The position numbers and the translations under genes were made by a program. The notes beneath the pieces are model-generated. The model was not told the DNA's origin. It saw only the letters and a program-made list of their open reading frames with translations, and ran no database searches. From positions 19,621 through 83,620 of the forward strand of contig JACRAZ010000069.1 of the NCBI GenBank assembly GCA_016213205.1: DNA of 64,000 nucleotides, given 5' to 3'. Of the stretch, positions 1 to 7,986 are shown piece by piece (the stretch's first letter is position 1; each line of letters begins with the position of its first letter). Source of the stretch: Burkholderiales bacterium. Lineage in GTDB: Bacteria; Pseudomonadota; Gammaproteobacteria; Burkholderiales; Burkholderiaceae_C.

Positions 1-464
1 ACGCCGTCTACCGCATCGACGCGCAAAGCGGCCGGCTGGACTGCATGATCGACGACCTGGCCGCGCCCAACGGCCTGGCGTTCTCGCCCGACGAGTCGGT
101 GCTCTACGTGGTCGAAAGCCGTGCCCGCCCGCAGCGGCGCATCTGGGCCTACGACCGGCGCGGCGGCGCGCTCGTGAACAAGCGCCTGCAGGTCGAGGCC
201 GGTGGCCCCGGCGCGTTCGACGGCATCGCGGTGGACCGCGACGGGCGCCTGTGGTGCGGCTTCGGCAGCGACGGTTCGGCCGCGGCCGATGCCCAGGCGC
301 TGGACGGCGTGCGCGTGTTCGATCGCGATGGCGCGCCCATCGGCCACATCCACCTGCCCGAGCGCTGCGCCAACCTGTGCTTCGGCGGCGCGAAGCGCAA
401 CCGCCTGTTCATGGCGGCCAGCCATTCGGTCTACGCGCTGAGCGTCAACACGCAGGGCGCCTGA
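1..464 (+). CDS. SMP-30/gluconolactonase/LRE-family protein, 5' end outside the window
   Basis: The reading frame is already open at base 3 and runs to TGA at 462-464, so only the C-terminal ~153 residues are present. Beta-propeller signatures of the SMP-30/gluconolactonase family are visible: PNGLAFSPDESVLYVVES, then FDGIAVDRDGRLWCG, and NLCFGG with the calcium/substrate-site spacing of the family. Family members are lactonases that hydrolyse sugar or other lactones, or are uncharacterised calcium-binding enzymes; the substrate cannot be read from this fragment. The gene converges on the cytochrome gene that follows, with only 3 bp between the stop codons. The start, any signal peptide and the operon context are outside the window. 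Confidence 0.85.
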   Translation, partial: AVYRIDAQSGRLDCMIDDLAAPNGLAFSPDESVLYVVESRARPQRRIWAYDRRGGALVNKRLQVEAGGPGAFDGIAVDRDGRLWCGFGSDGSAAADAQALDGVRVFDRDGAPIGHIHLPERCANLCFGGAKRNRLFMAASHSVYALSVNTQGA

Positions 465-467
465 GCC

Positions 468-974
468 TCACTCGCCGGTCTTGGGCGGCGGGCCGGGAAA
501 CTGCACCACCGGGCCACGCGCCTGCACGCCGGGCGGCAAGGCGGCCGGCGCCGGCTCGCCCGCCGGGCCCAGCGTGCGCACGAAGGCATACAGCGCGCGC
601 AGGTCCGGCTCGCTCATCGCGCGCAGCTTGAACCAAGGCATCGGCGGCCGCGTCTGCAGGCCGCGTGCGTACTGCACCCATTGGTCGGCGCTCATGGCCT
701 GCAGGCTCAGCCGCAGGTTGCTGGGGTAGGTGGTGCCCCAGGGCCCGCTGGCGCCGAGCAGGCTGCCCGTCAGCCACAGGCGCTCGGGCACCTGGCCCGC
801 GCGGGGGGCGTAGCCTTCGGTGTGGCAATCGTTGCAGCCGCCGATGACGGCCAGGTAGCGGCCGCGCGCCAGTTCGGCACCCGCGTCGTCGGCCGGTGCG
901 GCGCCGGCCGGCAGGAGGCACAGGCCGGCGGCGGATGCGGCGGCGGCCGCCAGCGGCAAGGCAAGTCGTCTCAT
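468..974 (-). CDS. Periplasmic c-type cytochrome (monoheme)
   Basis: A 168-residue protein with an N-terminal signal peptide (MRRLALPL followed by an alanine-rich core, cleavage near residue 26) and one heme-c motif, C47-N-D-C50-H51. A distal methionine ligand could come from the middle of the protein (LQAMSADQW, or PPMPWFKL). I chose the ATG at 972-974 rather than longer in-frame starts because AGGAGA lies just upstream and the signal peptide begins there. It probably carries electrons in the periplasm for a dehydrogenase; the partner is not identifiable here. The gene lies downstream of, and on the same strand as, the histidine kinase. The intergenic gap holds a palindrome also found at the regulator/P450 promoter, which suggests control by the adjacent two-component system. 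Confidence 0.85.
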   Translation of the reverse strand: MRRLALPLAAAAASAAGLCLLPAGAAPADDAGAELARGRYLAVIGGCNDCHTEGYAPRAGQVPERLWLTGSLLGASGPWGTTYPSNLRLSLQAMSADQWVQYARGLQTRPPMPWFKLRAMSEPDLRALYAFVRTLGPAGEPAPAALPPGVQARGPVVQFPGPPPKTGE

Positions 975-1099
975 GGCAGGTCTCCTGGTGAATCCGGCAG
1001 GGCCGGAAGTGATGACGTTGGAAGTGAGCGTCATCCACTCACGCCTGCACGATAGATCGTCGGCCACGACTGCGCATCGGCGCAAGGTGGTGGCCGGTC

Positions 1100-1115
1100 T
1101 GCGACCTTGGTCGCA
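1100..1115. promoter_or_regulatory. Palindrome upstream of the cytochrome gene, probable response-regulator operator
   Basis: TGCGACC-TT-GGTCGCA is a perfect inverted repeat with 7-bp arms. It lies in the gap between the end of the histidine kinase gene and the cytochrome start, about 126 bp upstream of that start. A copy with one arm mismatch occurs at 3687-3702 between the response regulator and the P450. Shared occurrence in exactly the two promoter-bearing gaps of this block is the reason for calling it an operator; binding by the NarL-type regulator is inferred. Confidence 0.55.
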
Positions 1116-1133
1116 GGGCGTCTGCGCCGTCGG

Positions 1134-2948
1134 TCAGCGTGGCCGCGCCAGCTCGGCGATCGCCGCGCTCAGCGTGGCACCGTCCAGCGGCTTGTGCAGC
1201 ACGCGCAGGCCGTGGCGTGCCGCATCGCCCGCGGCCGCCGCGTCGCCGCTGACGATCAGCGCCGGCAGCCCCGGGCGCAGCCGCTGCAGGCGCTGCACCA
1301 GGCCGATGCCGTCGCCCTGCGGCAGGCGGTGGTCGACCACCGCCACATCGATGCGCATCGCCGGGGCTGCGGCCAGCGCGAGTGCGTCCTCGATGCTGCA
1401 CACCGCATGCGCCTGCCAGCCCAGCGTGCGCAGCAGCGTGGCCATCGCGTCCAGGATGCCGGGCTCGTCGTCCACCAGCAGCACCGCCAGCGCATCCGGC
1501 ACCGCCGGCGTGGGCGGCGCCGGCGCCAGCGGCAGCGCGATAGCCGGTGGCGCCACCGCCGGCAGCCGCAGCTCGAACACCGTGCCGCCGCCCGGCGGGG
1601 GCTCGGCCAGCGCCACCTGCGCGCCGATCAGCGCCGCCGTGCGGCGCACGATGGCCAGGCCCAGGCCGAGCCCGCGGCTGCGGTCGCGCGTGGGGTTGCC
1701 CACCTGGAAGAATTCCTCGAACACGCGCTCGCGATCGGCCGGCGCGATGCCGGGCCCGCTGTCGGCCACGCGGATGCACAGCACGGCCGGCGCCTCGCGC
1801 GCGAGCTGCAGCCGCACGGCCCCCTGCTCGGTGAACTTGAATGCGTTGTCCAGCAGGTTGCGCAGGATGCGCATCAGCGGGTCGGCATCGGTGCGGGCCC
1901 AGGGCGCCGCATCGGCGATCTCCACCTGGAAGGCCAGCGCACGCTGGGCCGCGAGCCCGGCAAACTCGGCCTGCAGCTGGCGCAGCAGCGTGCCGATGTC
2001 GGTGTCGGTGGCGGCCACCTTCACGGCGCCGGCATCCAGCCGCGAAATGTCGAGCAAGGCGTCGAGCAGGCCCTGGCTCTGCGCCAGCGCACGGCCCACG
2101 CCCTGGCTCAAGGTGCGCAGCTGCGGGTCGTCGGCGCGCCGGGCCAGCAGTTCCAGCGTGGTGGCGTTGATCGCCAGCGCATGCAGCGGCTGCCGCAGGT
2201 CGTGGCTCGCCGCGGCGAAGAAGCGGGTGCGTGCCTCGGCCGCGGCCTGTGCGCGGTCGCGTTCGGCCGCCAGCGAGGCGGCCAGCCGTTCGTTGGCCAG
2301 GCCCAGTCGCACCAGGCGCTGCCAGGACAGGTGCTGGTTGTGCAGCGTCATGCCCGCCAGCGGCTGCGCCAGCAGCAGCACGGCCACCATGCTCCAGCCC
2401 AGCACGCCCCCCTGCAGGCCCCAGCCCAGCAGCAGCGCGATCAGCGGCAGCAGGTTGGCGCTCCAGTAGGCGCGGGGGCGCCCGGCGGCGGCCATCACCA
2501 CCGACCAGGCCGAGGCATTGCCCACCAGCGTGAACAGCAGCTTGGCGTTCTCGCTGGTGCCGGCGAAGAACACCGGGATCAGCGCCGCATGCACCAGGCC
2601 GGACATCAGCCACAGGCGGTCGACCTGCCGCAGCCCGGTCGCGGCATCCACCGTCACCCAGCGCTGCAGGCGCCGGCCGGCCAGCGTGAAACCCACGCGC
2701 AGCAGCAGCATCAGCAGCAGCCAGCCGGCGGCCACCTCGGGCCTCAGGCCCACATGCCAGGCGGCCAGCGACCACAGCACATCCAGCGGCGCCAGCGTGA
2801 CGCTCAGGCGCATGGCCACCAGCACATGGGCCAGGCACTGCGCGTCGATGCGCCGCGCCACCTCGGCTTCGTCGGCGGCGGACAGGACGGCGCCCGTGTG
2901 CACGTTGGCCGGGTCGGGGCCGGTGGCCGGCGCGGCGGTGGCGTCCAT
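1134..2948 (-). CDS. Hybrid sensor histidine kinase with C-terminal receiver domain
   Basis: A 604-residue membrane sensor. Residues ~45-205 hold about six hydrophobic segments with no recognisable periplasmic ligand domain, followed by a coiled linker (LAAERDRAQAAAEARTRFF). The H-box is AASHDLRQPLH with H249 as phospho-acceptor, then an HATPase domain with the N-box (RNLLDNAFKF, ~363-373), G1 (DSGPGI, ~397-402) and G2 (GLGLGLAIV, ~427-435). A receiver domain occupies ~487-600 with D539 (VVDHRLP) as the likely phosphorylation site. It follows the response regulator on the same strand 47 bp downstream, so the pair is very likely one operon. The signal sensed is unknown; the membrane-embedded input suggests an intramembrane or redox cue. 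Confidence 0.93.
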   Translation of the reverse strand: MDATAAPATGPDPANVHTGAVLSAADEAEVARRIDAQCLAHVLVAMRLSVTLAPLDVLWSLAAWHVGLRPEVAAGWLLLMLLLRVGFTLAGRRLQRWVTVDAATGLRQVDRLWLMSGLVHAALIPVFFAGTSENAKLLFTLVGNASAWSVVMAAAGRPRAYWSANLLPLIALLLGWGLQGGVLGWSMVAVLLLAQPLAGMTLHNQHLSWQRLVRLGLANERLAASLAAERDRAQAAAEARTRFFAAASHDLRQPLHALAINATTLELLARRADDPQLRTLSQGVGRALAQSQGLLDALLDISRLDAGAVKVAATDTDIGTLLRQLQAEFAGLAAQRALAFQVEIADAAPWARTDADPLMRILRNLLDNAFKFTEQGAVRLQLAREAPAVLCIRVADSGPGIAPADRERVFEEFFQVGNPTRDRSRGLGLGLAIVRRTAALIGAQVALAEPPPGGGTVFELRLPAVAPPAIALPLAPAPPTPAVPDALAVLLVDDEPGILDAMATLLRTLGWQAHAVCSIEDALALAAAPAMRIDVAVVDHRLPQGDGIGLVQRLQRLRPGLPALIVSGDAAAAGDAARHGLRVLHKPLDGATLSAAIAELARPR

Positions 2949-2994
2949 CGCTCAGCTCAGGCCCGGGGCATGCCAACGCGTGCTCGGGCCACGC

Positions 2995-3627
2995 TCAGGC
3001 CACGCACAGGCCATCGCGCGAGGCCTGGATCGCCGCCTCGGTGCGGTTGCGCACGCCCAGCGTGGCGTAGACGGCGGTAAGGTGGGTCTTCACCGTGGCC
3101 TCGGCGATGCCCAGCTCGCGGGCGATCAGCTTGTTCGGCAATCCGCGCGCGGCGGCCAGGTAGATCTCGCGCTGGCGCGGTGTCAGCGTGCCGAAGCGTG
3201 CGGCCAGCGCGGCACCCGGCGCGCGGGGCTCGGGCAGGCGCGGGCTGTCGGCCGGCAGGTAGATGCGCCCGGCCAGGATGTGGCCCAGCGCGGCCAGCAT
3301 CATCTCGGAGCTGTAGGTCTTGGGAATGAAGCCGGCCGCGCCGAGCTCGATGCTGCGCTCGATCAGTGCGCGGCCCTGTTCGCCCGAGAGCACCACGATG
3401 CGTGCAGTGCAGCCCGCTTCGCGCAGGCGCGCGAGCGAGTGGCCGCCGTCCCCTTCGGCCAGGTGCCAATCGAGCAGCACCAGCTCGTAGCCGACGAGCT
3501 GGTTCATCTGCAGCGCCTGACCCAGCTCGGACGCGGTGTCCACCTGGTGTTCGGGCGCCATCACGCCGAGCAGGTTCTTCAGGCCCTGCAGGAACATGAC
3601 ATGGTCGTCGACCATCAGGATCTTCAT
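2995..3627 (-). CDS. NarL/FixJ-family response regulator
   Basis: A 210-residue two-domain regulator. The receiver domain shows the acidic pocket (VDDH near residue 7), D53 (LLDWHL) as phospho-acceptor and K103 (FIPKTY). A LuxR-type helix-turn-helix follows at ~150-200, LTPRQREIYLAAARG and then IAEATVKTHLTAVY. It is the cognate partner of the hybrid kinase downstream. The gene is divergent from the cytochrome P450, and the 168-bp gap holds the palindrome at 3687-3702, 60 bp from its start codon, so it may control itself, the P450 and the cytochrome. Confidence 0.93.
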   Translation of the reverse strand: MKILMVDDHVMFLQGLKNLLGVMAPEHQVDTASELGQALQMNQLVGYELVLLDWHLAEGDGGHSLARLREAGCTARIVVLSGEQGRALIERSIELGAAGFIPKTYSSEMMLAALGHILAGRIYLPADSPRLPEPRAPGAALAARFGTLTPRQREIYLAAARGLPNKLIARELGIAEATVKTHLTAVYATLGVRNRTEAAIQASRDGLCVA

Positions 3628-3686
3628 CGGCGGTGCGTGGGGGCCAGCGGCAGCGGCACTCTATGCCGGCGGCGCCGGCCTGTCAC

Positions 3687-3702
3687 TACGACCAAGGTCG
3701 CA
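3687..3702. promoter_or_regulatory. Second copy of the shared palindrome between response regulator and P450
   Basis: TACGACC-AA-GGTCGCA differs in one arm base from the perfect repeat at 1100-1115 (read on the other strand). It sits about 60 bp upstream of the response-regulator start and about 94 bp upstream of the P450 start, a usual distance for an activator site. No clear sigma-70 boxes are visible around it, consistent with an activator-dependent promoter. Confidence 0.55.
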
Positions 3703-3795
3703 GCCGCGGCCCGACGCCCGGACGATGTGGCCGCCGGCCTGCGCGCCTAAGGTGGCAGGCATCCGGCACCGCCGCCGACACAGGAGACACCTGCC

Positions 3796-5148
3796 ATGCA
3801 GGACACGACGATGGCGCTCGCCCCGGCGCCCTGGCTCGGCCTGCCCGCGCTGCGCCGCTGGCAGCAGGACATGCTGGGCGAGCTGACGCGGCTGCAGGCC
3901 GAGCAGGGCGACCTGTGCCTGTCGCGCATCGGCCCGCGGCGCGTGGTGGGTGTGTTCGAGCCCGGCCTGGCCCGCGCGCTGCTGGTCGAGCACGCGGACC
4001 GGCTCGAACGCTGGGACCGCGTGCCCCGGGTGATGGCGCGCTACCACGGCGCGCGCAGCCTGCTGGTGAGCGAAGGCGAGGCCTGGCGGCGCCTGCGCCA
4101 CGGCCTGACACCGGCCCTCGCGCCGCGGGCCCTGGCCCCGCTGGGCGAGGGCATCGCGCAGCTCGCGCAGGACGCGATCCGCGGCGCGCAGGCCGACGAT
4201 GCGGCGCAGGCCGCCATCGACATCGACCGCCTGTTCACCCGCCTGACGATGCGCATCATCGACCGCACGCTGTTCGGCCCCTGCGTGGGCGCGCTGCCAC
4301 CGCACGCCGAACCGCCCTGGGACGCCGTGTCGCAGGCGGTGCGCCTGCTGGCCGGCGACGCGATGCGCGCGCTGTTCCGCCCCTGGCGGCGGCCGCGCTG
4401 GTGGCCGGGGCGTGCCGCGGCGGCAGCGCGGCAGGCCCAGCACCTGGTGGACGCCACCGTGCAGGCAGGCCTGGACCGCTGGGCGCGCGCGCCGGACGCC
4501 GCCCCGCTGCTGGCCTTGCTGCCGCCGGCCGAGCGGCTGGACAACGCACGCTCGCTGTTCCTGGCCGGCCACGACACCACCGCGATCAGCCTCGCGTGGT
4601 GGACGCTGCTGATGGCGCACCACCGCAGCGCCGTGGACCGGGCCCGCGCCGAGCTGCAGCAGGTGCTGGGCGGCCGCCCGCCCACCGCCGCCGACCTGCC
4701 GGCGCTGCCCTGGCTGGGCGCCACGCTGAAGGAGGCGCTGCGCCTGTACCCGCCGGTGCCGGTGCTGCCGATGCGGCGCGTGACGCAGGCGCTGGCGATG
4801 GGCACAGTGCGGCTGCCGGCCGGCACGCTGCTGCGCATAGCGCCCTGGGTGTTGCAGCGCGATGCACGCTGGTGGCCGCAGCCCGAGGCCTTCCAGCCCG
4901 AGCGCTTCCTGGACGGGGCGCCGCTGGCACCTCGGGGCGCCTGGATGCCCTTCGGCGCAGGGCCCCGCGTGTGCATCGGCCAGCACCTGGCGCTGCTGGA
5001 GATGGGCCTGGTCGGCGCCGTGCTGCTGCAATGCGGCGTGCCCGAGCCGCCCCCGGGGTCGGGCATGCCGCCAGCGGTGCTGAATGTCACGCTGCGGCCG
5101 CAGGAGCCGCTGCGGGTGCGGCTGCGGGCGGACGGCGCTATGCCGTGA
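3796..5148 (+). CDS. Cytochrome P450
   Basis: A 450-residue soluble P450. The I-helix oxygen-activation motif is AGHDTTAIS near residue 256, the ExxR motif is in KEALR at ~313-316, the PERF segment is PERFLDG, and the heme-thiolate loop is FGAGPRVCIGQHLA with C393 as axial ligand. It would monooxygenate an organic substrate using electrons from a ferredoxin or flavodoxin pair; no redox partner is encoded beside it. The start has GGAGAC upstream (AGGAGACACCTGCC before ATG). The gene is divergent from the two-component regulator with a shared operator candidate, and its 3' end overlaps the convergent aldo/keto reductase by 11 bp. The substrate is unknown. Confidence 0.95.
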   Translation: MQDTTMALAPAPWLGLPALRRWQQDMLGELTRLQAEQGDLCLSRIGPRRVVGVFEPGLARALLVEHADRLERWDRVPRVMARYHGARSLLVSEGEAWRRLRHGLTPALAPRALAPLGEGIAQLAQDAIRGAQADDAAQAAIDIDRLFTRLTMRIIDRTLFGPCVGALPPHAEPPWDAVSQAVRLLAGDAMRALFRPWRRPRWWPGRAAAAARQAQHLVDATVQAGLDRWARAPDAAPLLALLPPAERLDNARSLFLAGHDTTAISLAWWTLLMAHHRSAVDRARAELQQVLGGRPPTAADLPALPWLGATLKEALRLYPPVPVLPMRRVTQALAMGTVRLPAGTLLRIAPWVLQRDARWWPQPEAFQPERFLDGAPLAPRGAWMPFGAGPRVCIGQHLALLEMGLVGAVLLQCGVPEPPPGSGMPPAVLNVTLRPQEPLRVRLRADGAMP

Positions 5149-6061
5149 ATGCAGCGTCCTTGTCTCGCCAGTAGTCGGGCCCCGGCAACGGGCCTGTGCC
5201 CGCCGCCGCGTTCTCGGCCATGTGCGCCGCGCGCCGCGTGCCCGGGATCGTGCAGGTCACCGCCGGGTGGCCGAGCACGAACTTCAGCAGCACCTGGGCC
5301 CAGCTGGCGCAGCCGATCTCGCCGGCCCAGGCCGGCAGTGGCTGCCCCTGCAGCCGGCGCAGCAGGCCACCGCCGCCGAAGGGCATGTTGACGATCACGG
5401 CCACGCCCCGCTCGGCAGCCAGCGGCAGCAGGCGCTGCGCGGCGGCCCGGTCGTCGGCCGCGTAGTTGATCTGCAGGAAATCCAGCCGTTCGGCGCGCAG
5501 CACCGCCTCCACCTCGGCATGGGCGGCGGCGCTGTAGTGCGTGATGCCGAGGTAGCGGATGCGGCCCTCGGACTGCCAGGCCCGCAGCGTGGCCAGGTGG
5601 CTGCGCCAATCCACCAGGTTGTGGATCTGCATCAGGTCGATGCGGGGTGTGCGCAGCAGCTGCATCGAACGCTGCATCTGGCGGATGCCCGCGGCCCGGC
5701 CCTCGGTCCACACCTTGGTGGCCACGAAGGCCTGCCCGGTGTGCCCGCCGGCGGCCAGCAGCTCGCCGGTGGTTTCTTCGGCCCGGCCGTACATCGGCGA
5801 GCTGTCCACCACCCGGCCACCGGCCTCGAACAGCGCCTTCAGCACCGTGGCCAGCTCGGCATGGCCGGCGCTGCCTGGCGCCTGGTCGAAGCCTTGCCAG
5901 GTGCCGCAGCCGATCACGGGCACGGGTTCGCCGGTGGCGGGAATCGGGCGGGTGTGCATGGCGGGCCTCCTCGGGGCAGCGGCGGGCACGCCCGGCTGGG
6001 CCCGGGCGGCCAGGGGCCCGGCCCAGGCCGGCAGGCTGTGCAGCAGCTGGCGTCGCTTCAT
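5138..6061 (-). CDS. Aldo/keto reductase with possible Tat signal
   Basis: A 307-residue protein. The first ~35 residues (MKRRQLLHSLPAWAGPLAA, then RAQPG) look like a short twin-arginine signal, followed by an aldo/keto reductase barrel starting at PIPATGEPVPVIGCGTW. The catalytic tetrad is recognisable: D in VVDSSPMYG, Y in MYGRAEE, K in VATKVW and H in MQIHNL. Family members reduce aldehydes or ketones with NADPH. A second start (MHTRPIP) would give a cytoplasmic protein without the leader; the longer form is preferred because of the RR motif, but the two cannot be separated by sequence alone. The stop codon lies inside the end of the P450 gene. Confidence 0.9.
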   Translation of the reverse strand: MKRRQLLHSLPAWAGPLAARAQPGVPAAAPRRPAMHTRPIPATGEPVPVIGCGTWQGFDQAPGSAGHAELATVLKALFEAGGRVVDSSPMYGRAEETTGELLAAGGHTGQAFVATKVWTEGRAAGIRQMQRSMQLLRTPRIDLMQIHNLVDWRSHLATLRAWQSEGRIRYLGITHYSAAAHAEVEAVLRAERLDFLQINYAADDRAAAQRLLPLAAERGVAVIVNMPFGGGGLLRRLQGQPLPAWAGEIGCASWAQVLLKFVLGHPAVTCTIPGTRRAAHMAENAAAGTGPLPGPDYWRDKDAAFTA

Positions 6062-6240
6062 GGCTGCACAGGTTAGGGCCTCTCGGCCGGCCGCGCAGCG
6101 CAAGACCCTGGCGACAGCCCTGTCGCCATCCTGCGGCGCCTGGCGGCACTTCGCGCCCCGATGCCGGCGTTTCGTCGCAGGCGCCTGGCGCCGCCGCTCC
6201 GGTTGGCCAATAGTGCAGCCTGTCACCACCCCCCACCACC

Positions 6241-7848
6241 ATGATCGCCCGCCGCCCCCACCCCCTGCTGTCCGCCCTGTCCTGGCTGCTGCTCGCGCTG
6301 CTGCTGGGCCTGGCCGGCGGCTGCGCCAGCCTGCCCGAACCCGGCCCGCGGCCGGTGTCGGTGGCCCGCGCGCCGGGCGAGGGCATGCTGGGCCGCCTGG
6401 CCGCGGCGCATGCCGCGGCGGCCGCCGAGGTGTCCGCCACCGAGCCGCTCTCCGGCCTGCGCCTGCTGCCCAACGGCGTGCATGCGCTCGATGCCCGGCT
6501 CGCGCTGGTGCAGCGCGCCGAGCACTCGCTGGACGTGCAGTACTACCTGATCCAGCGTGATGACTCCGGCCTGCAGTTCCTGCGTGCGCTGCGTGATGCC
6601 GCGGCGCGCGGCGTGCGCGTGCGCCTGCTGGTGGACGACCTCTACACCGCCGGCGAGCAGGCCTTGTTCGCCGGCCTGGCCGCGCATCCCAATGTGTCGC
6701 TGCGCCTGTACAACCCGCTGCCGGCACGCCAGGGCGGCCTCACCACGCGGCTGCTGCTGTCGCTGCACGAGCGCGAGCGCATCAACCACCGCATGCACAA
6801 CAAGCTGCTGGTGGCCGATGGTGCATTTGCGATCGCGGGTGGCCGCAACATCGGCGACGAGTACTTCATGCGCAGCCGCAGCGCCAACTTCATCGACATG
6901 GACGTGCTGGCCACCGGCCCGGTGGTGGCCGAGCTGGCCGCGGGTTTCGACCGCTACTGGAACAGTGAACGCGCCTGGCCGATCCAGGCCCTGATGGCCG
7001 CCGATGCCGCCGGCGATGACACGCCGCCCAGCCCCGAGGCGCTGCGCGCGGCGTTCGACGAGCAGGTGCGGCAGCTGCCCCCGCCGGCGCAGGTGACCCT
7101 GCTGGACGCACTGGGCCGCGGCAGCCTGGCCGCCGAGCTCGCCCAGGGCCGCCTAACGCTGCACCATGCGCCGGTGCGGGTGCTGGTCGACGCACCGGAC
7201 AAGCAGCTCGAGACGCCGGCCGAAAGCGCGCTGGACGCCACGCTGCAGGCCATGCTGGGGGCACGCGAGGAAGTGCTGATCGCCTCGCCATATTTCGTGC
7301 CCGGCCAGCGCGGGCTGGCCATGCTGCGCCAGGCGCGCGATCACGGCATCCGCATCCGCGTGCTCACGAACTCCATCGCCGCCACCGACGAGCCCATCGT
7401 CTACTGGGGCTATTCGCGTTACCGCACGGCCATGCTCGAGCTGGGCGTCACGATCCACGAACTCAGCCCCGAGCTGGTGCAGCGCAGTGGCACGCTGGGC
7501 GTGTTCGGCGGCTCGGCCGCACGGCTGCATGCCAAGGTGGCCACGATCGACCGGCGCTGGGTGGCACTGGGCTCGCTGAACATGGACCCGCGCTCGGCCC
7601 GGCTCAACACCGAGCTCGGGCTGCTGATCGACAGCCCCGCGCTGGCCTGGGAGGTGGAGCAGCTGATGCAGCCGCGTGCACTGGCCGGCGCCTTCCGGCT
7701 CGCGCTGGCGCCTGCGGGCACGCAGCTGCAGTGGCACGCCAGCGCCGGCGGCGAGGAACGGCTGCTGACCGACGAGCCCGGCGCCGGCTGGCTCACGCGG
7801 CTGAAGCTGGGGCTGATGTCCTTGCTGATCAGCGAAGACATGCTCTGA
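6241..7848 (+). CDS. Phospholipase D-family lipoprotein (cardiolipin synthase-like)
   Basis: A 535-residue protein with a lipoprotein-type signal (hydrophobic core ending LGLAGGC, cysteine at ~29) and two HKD motifs: HNKLLVADGAFAIAGGRNIG with H186, and LHAKVATIDRRWVALGSLNM with H430. Two HKD repeats form one active site that transfers or hydrolyses phosphatidyl groups through a phospho-histidine. The layout matches envelope-anchored PLD proteins related to ClsC, which make cardiolipin from phosphatidylglycerol and a second phospholipid; a nuclease or hydrolase role is not excluded. A TGTCACC-rich GC leader precedes the ATG and no strong ribosome site is visible. The gene appears monocistronic. 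Confidence 0.88.
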   Translation: MIARRPHPLLSALSWLLLALLLGLAGGCASLPEPGPRPVSVARAPGEGMLGRLAAAHAAAAAEVSATEPLSGLRLLPNGVHALDARLALVQRAEHSLDVQYYLIQRDDSGLQFLRALRDAAARGVRVRLLVDDLYTAGEQALFAGLAAHPNVSLRLYNPLPARQGGLTTRLLLSLHERERINHRMHNKLLVADGAFAIAGGRNIGDEYFMRSRSANFIDMDVLATGPVVAELAAGFDRYWNSERAWPIQALMAADAAGDDTPPSPEALRAAFDEQVRQLPPPAQVTLLDALGRGSLAAELAQGRLTLHHAPVRVLVDAPDKQLETPAESALDATLQAMLGAREEVLIASPYFVPGQRGLAMLRQARDHGIRIRVLTNSIAATDEPIVYWGYSRYRTAMLELGVTIHELSPELVQRSGTLGVFGGSAARLHAKVATIDRRWVALGSLNMDPRSARLNTELGLLIDSPALAWEVEQLMQPRALAGAFRLALAPAGTQLQWHASAGGEERLLTDEPGAGWLTRLKLGLMSLLISEDML

Positions 7849-7986
7849 TCCAACGGCCGCGCTGGAACCGGGCCGTGGGCCGGGCCGGGGGCTCCCGGGT
7901 TTACAGGGGCGGGGGGGCTGGCTAGCATGGCCGGGCACTTGCGTGCCGCCCTCGCGCCATCCTGCGCGACCGCACCCACCGCCTCC

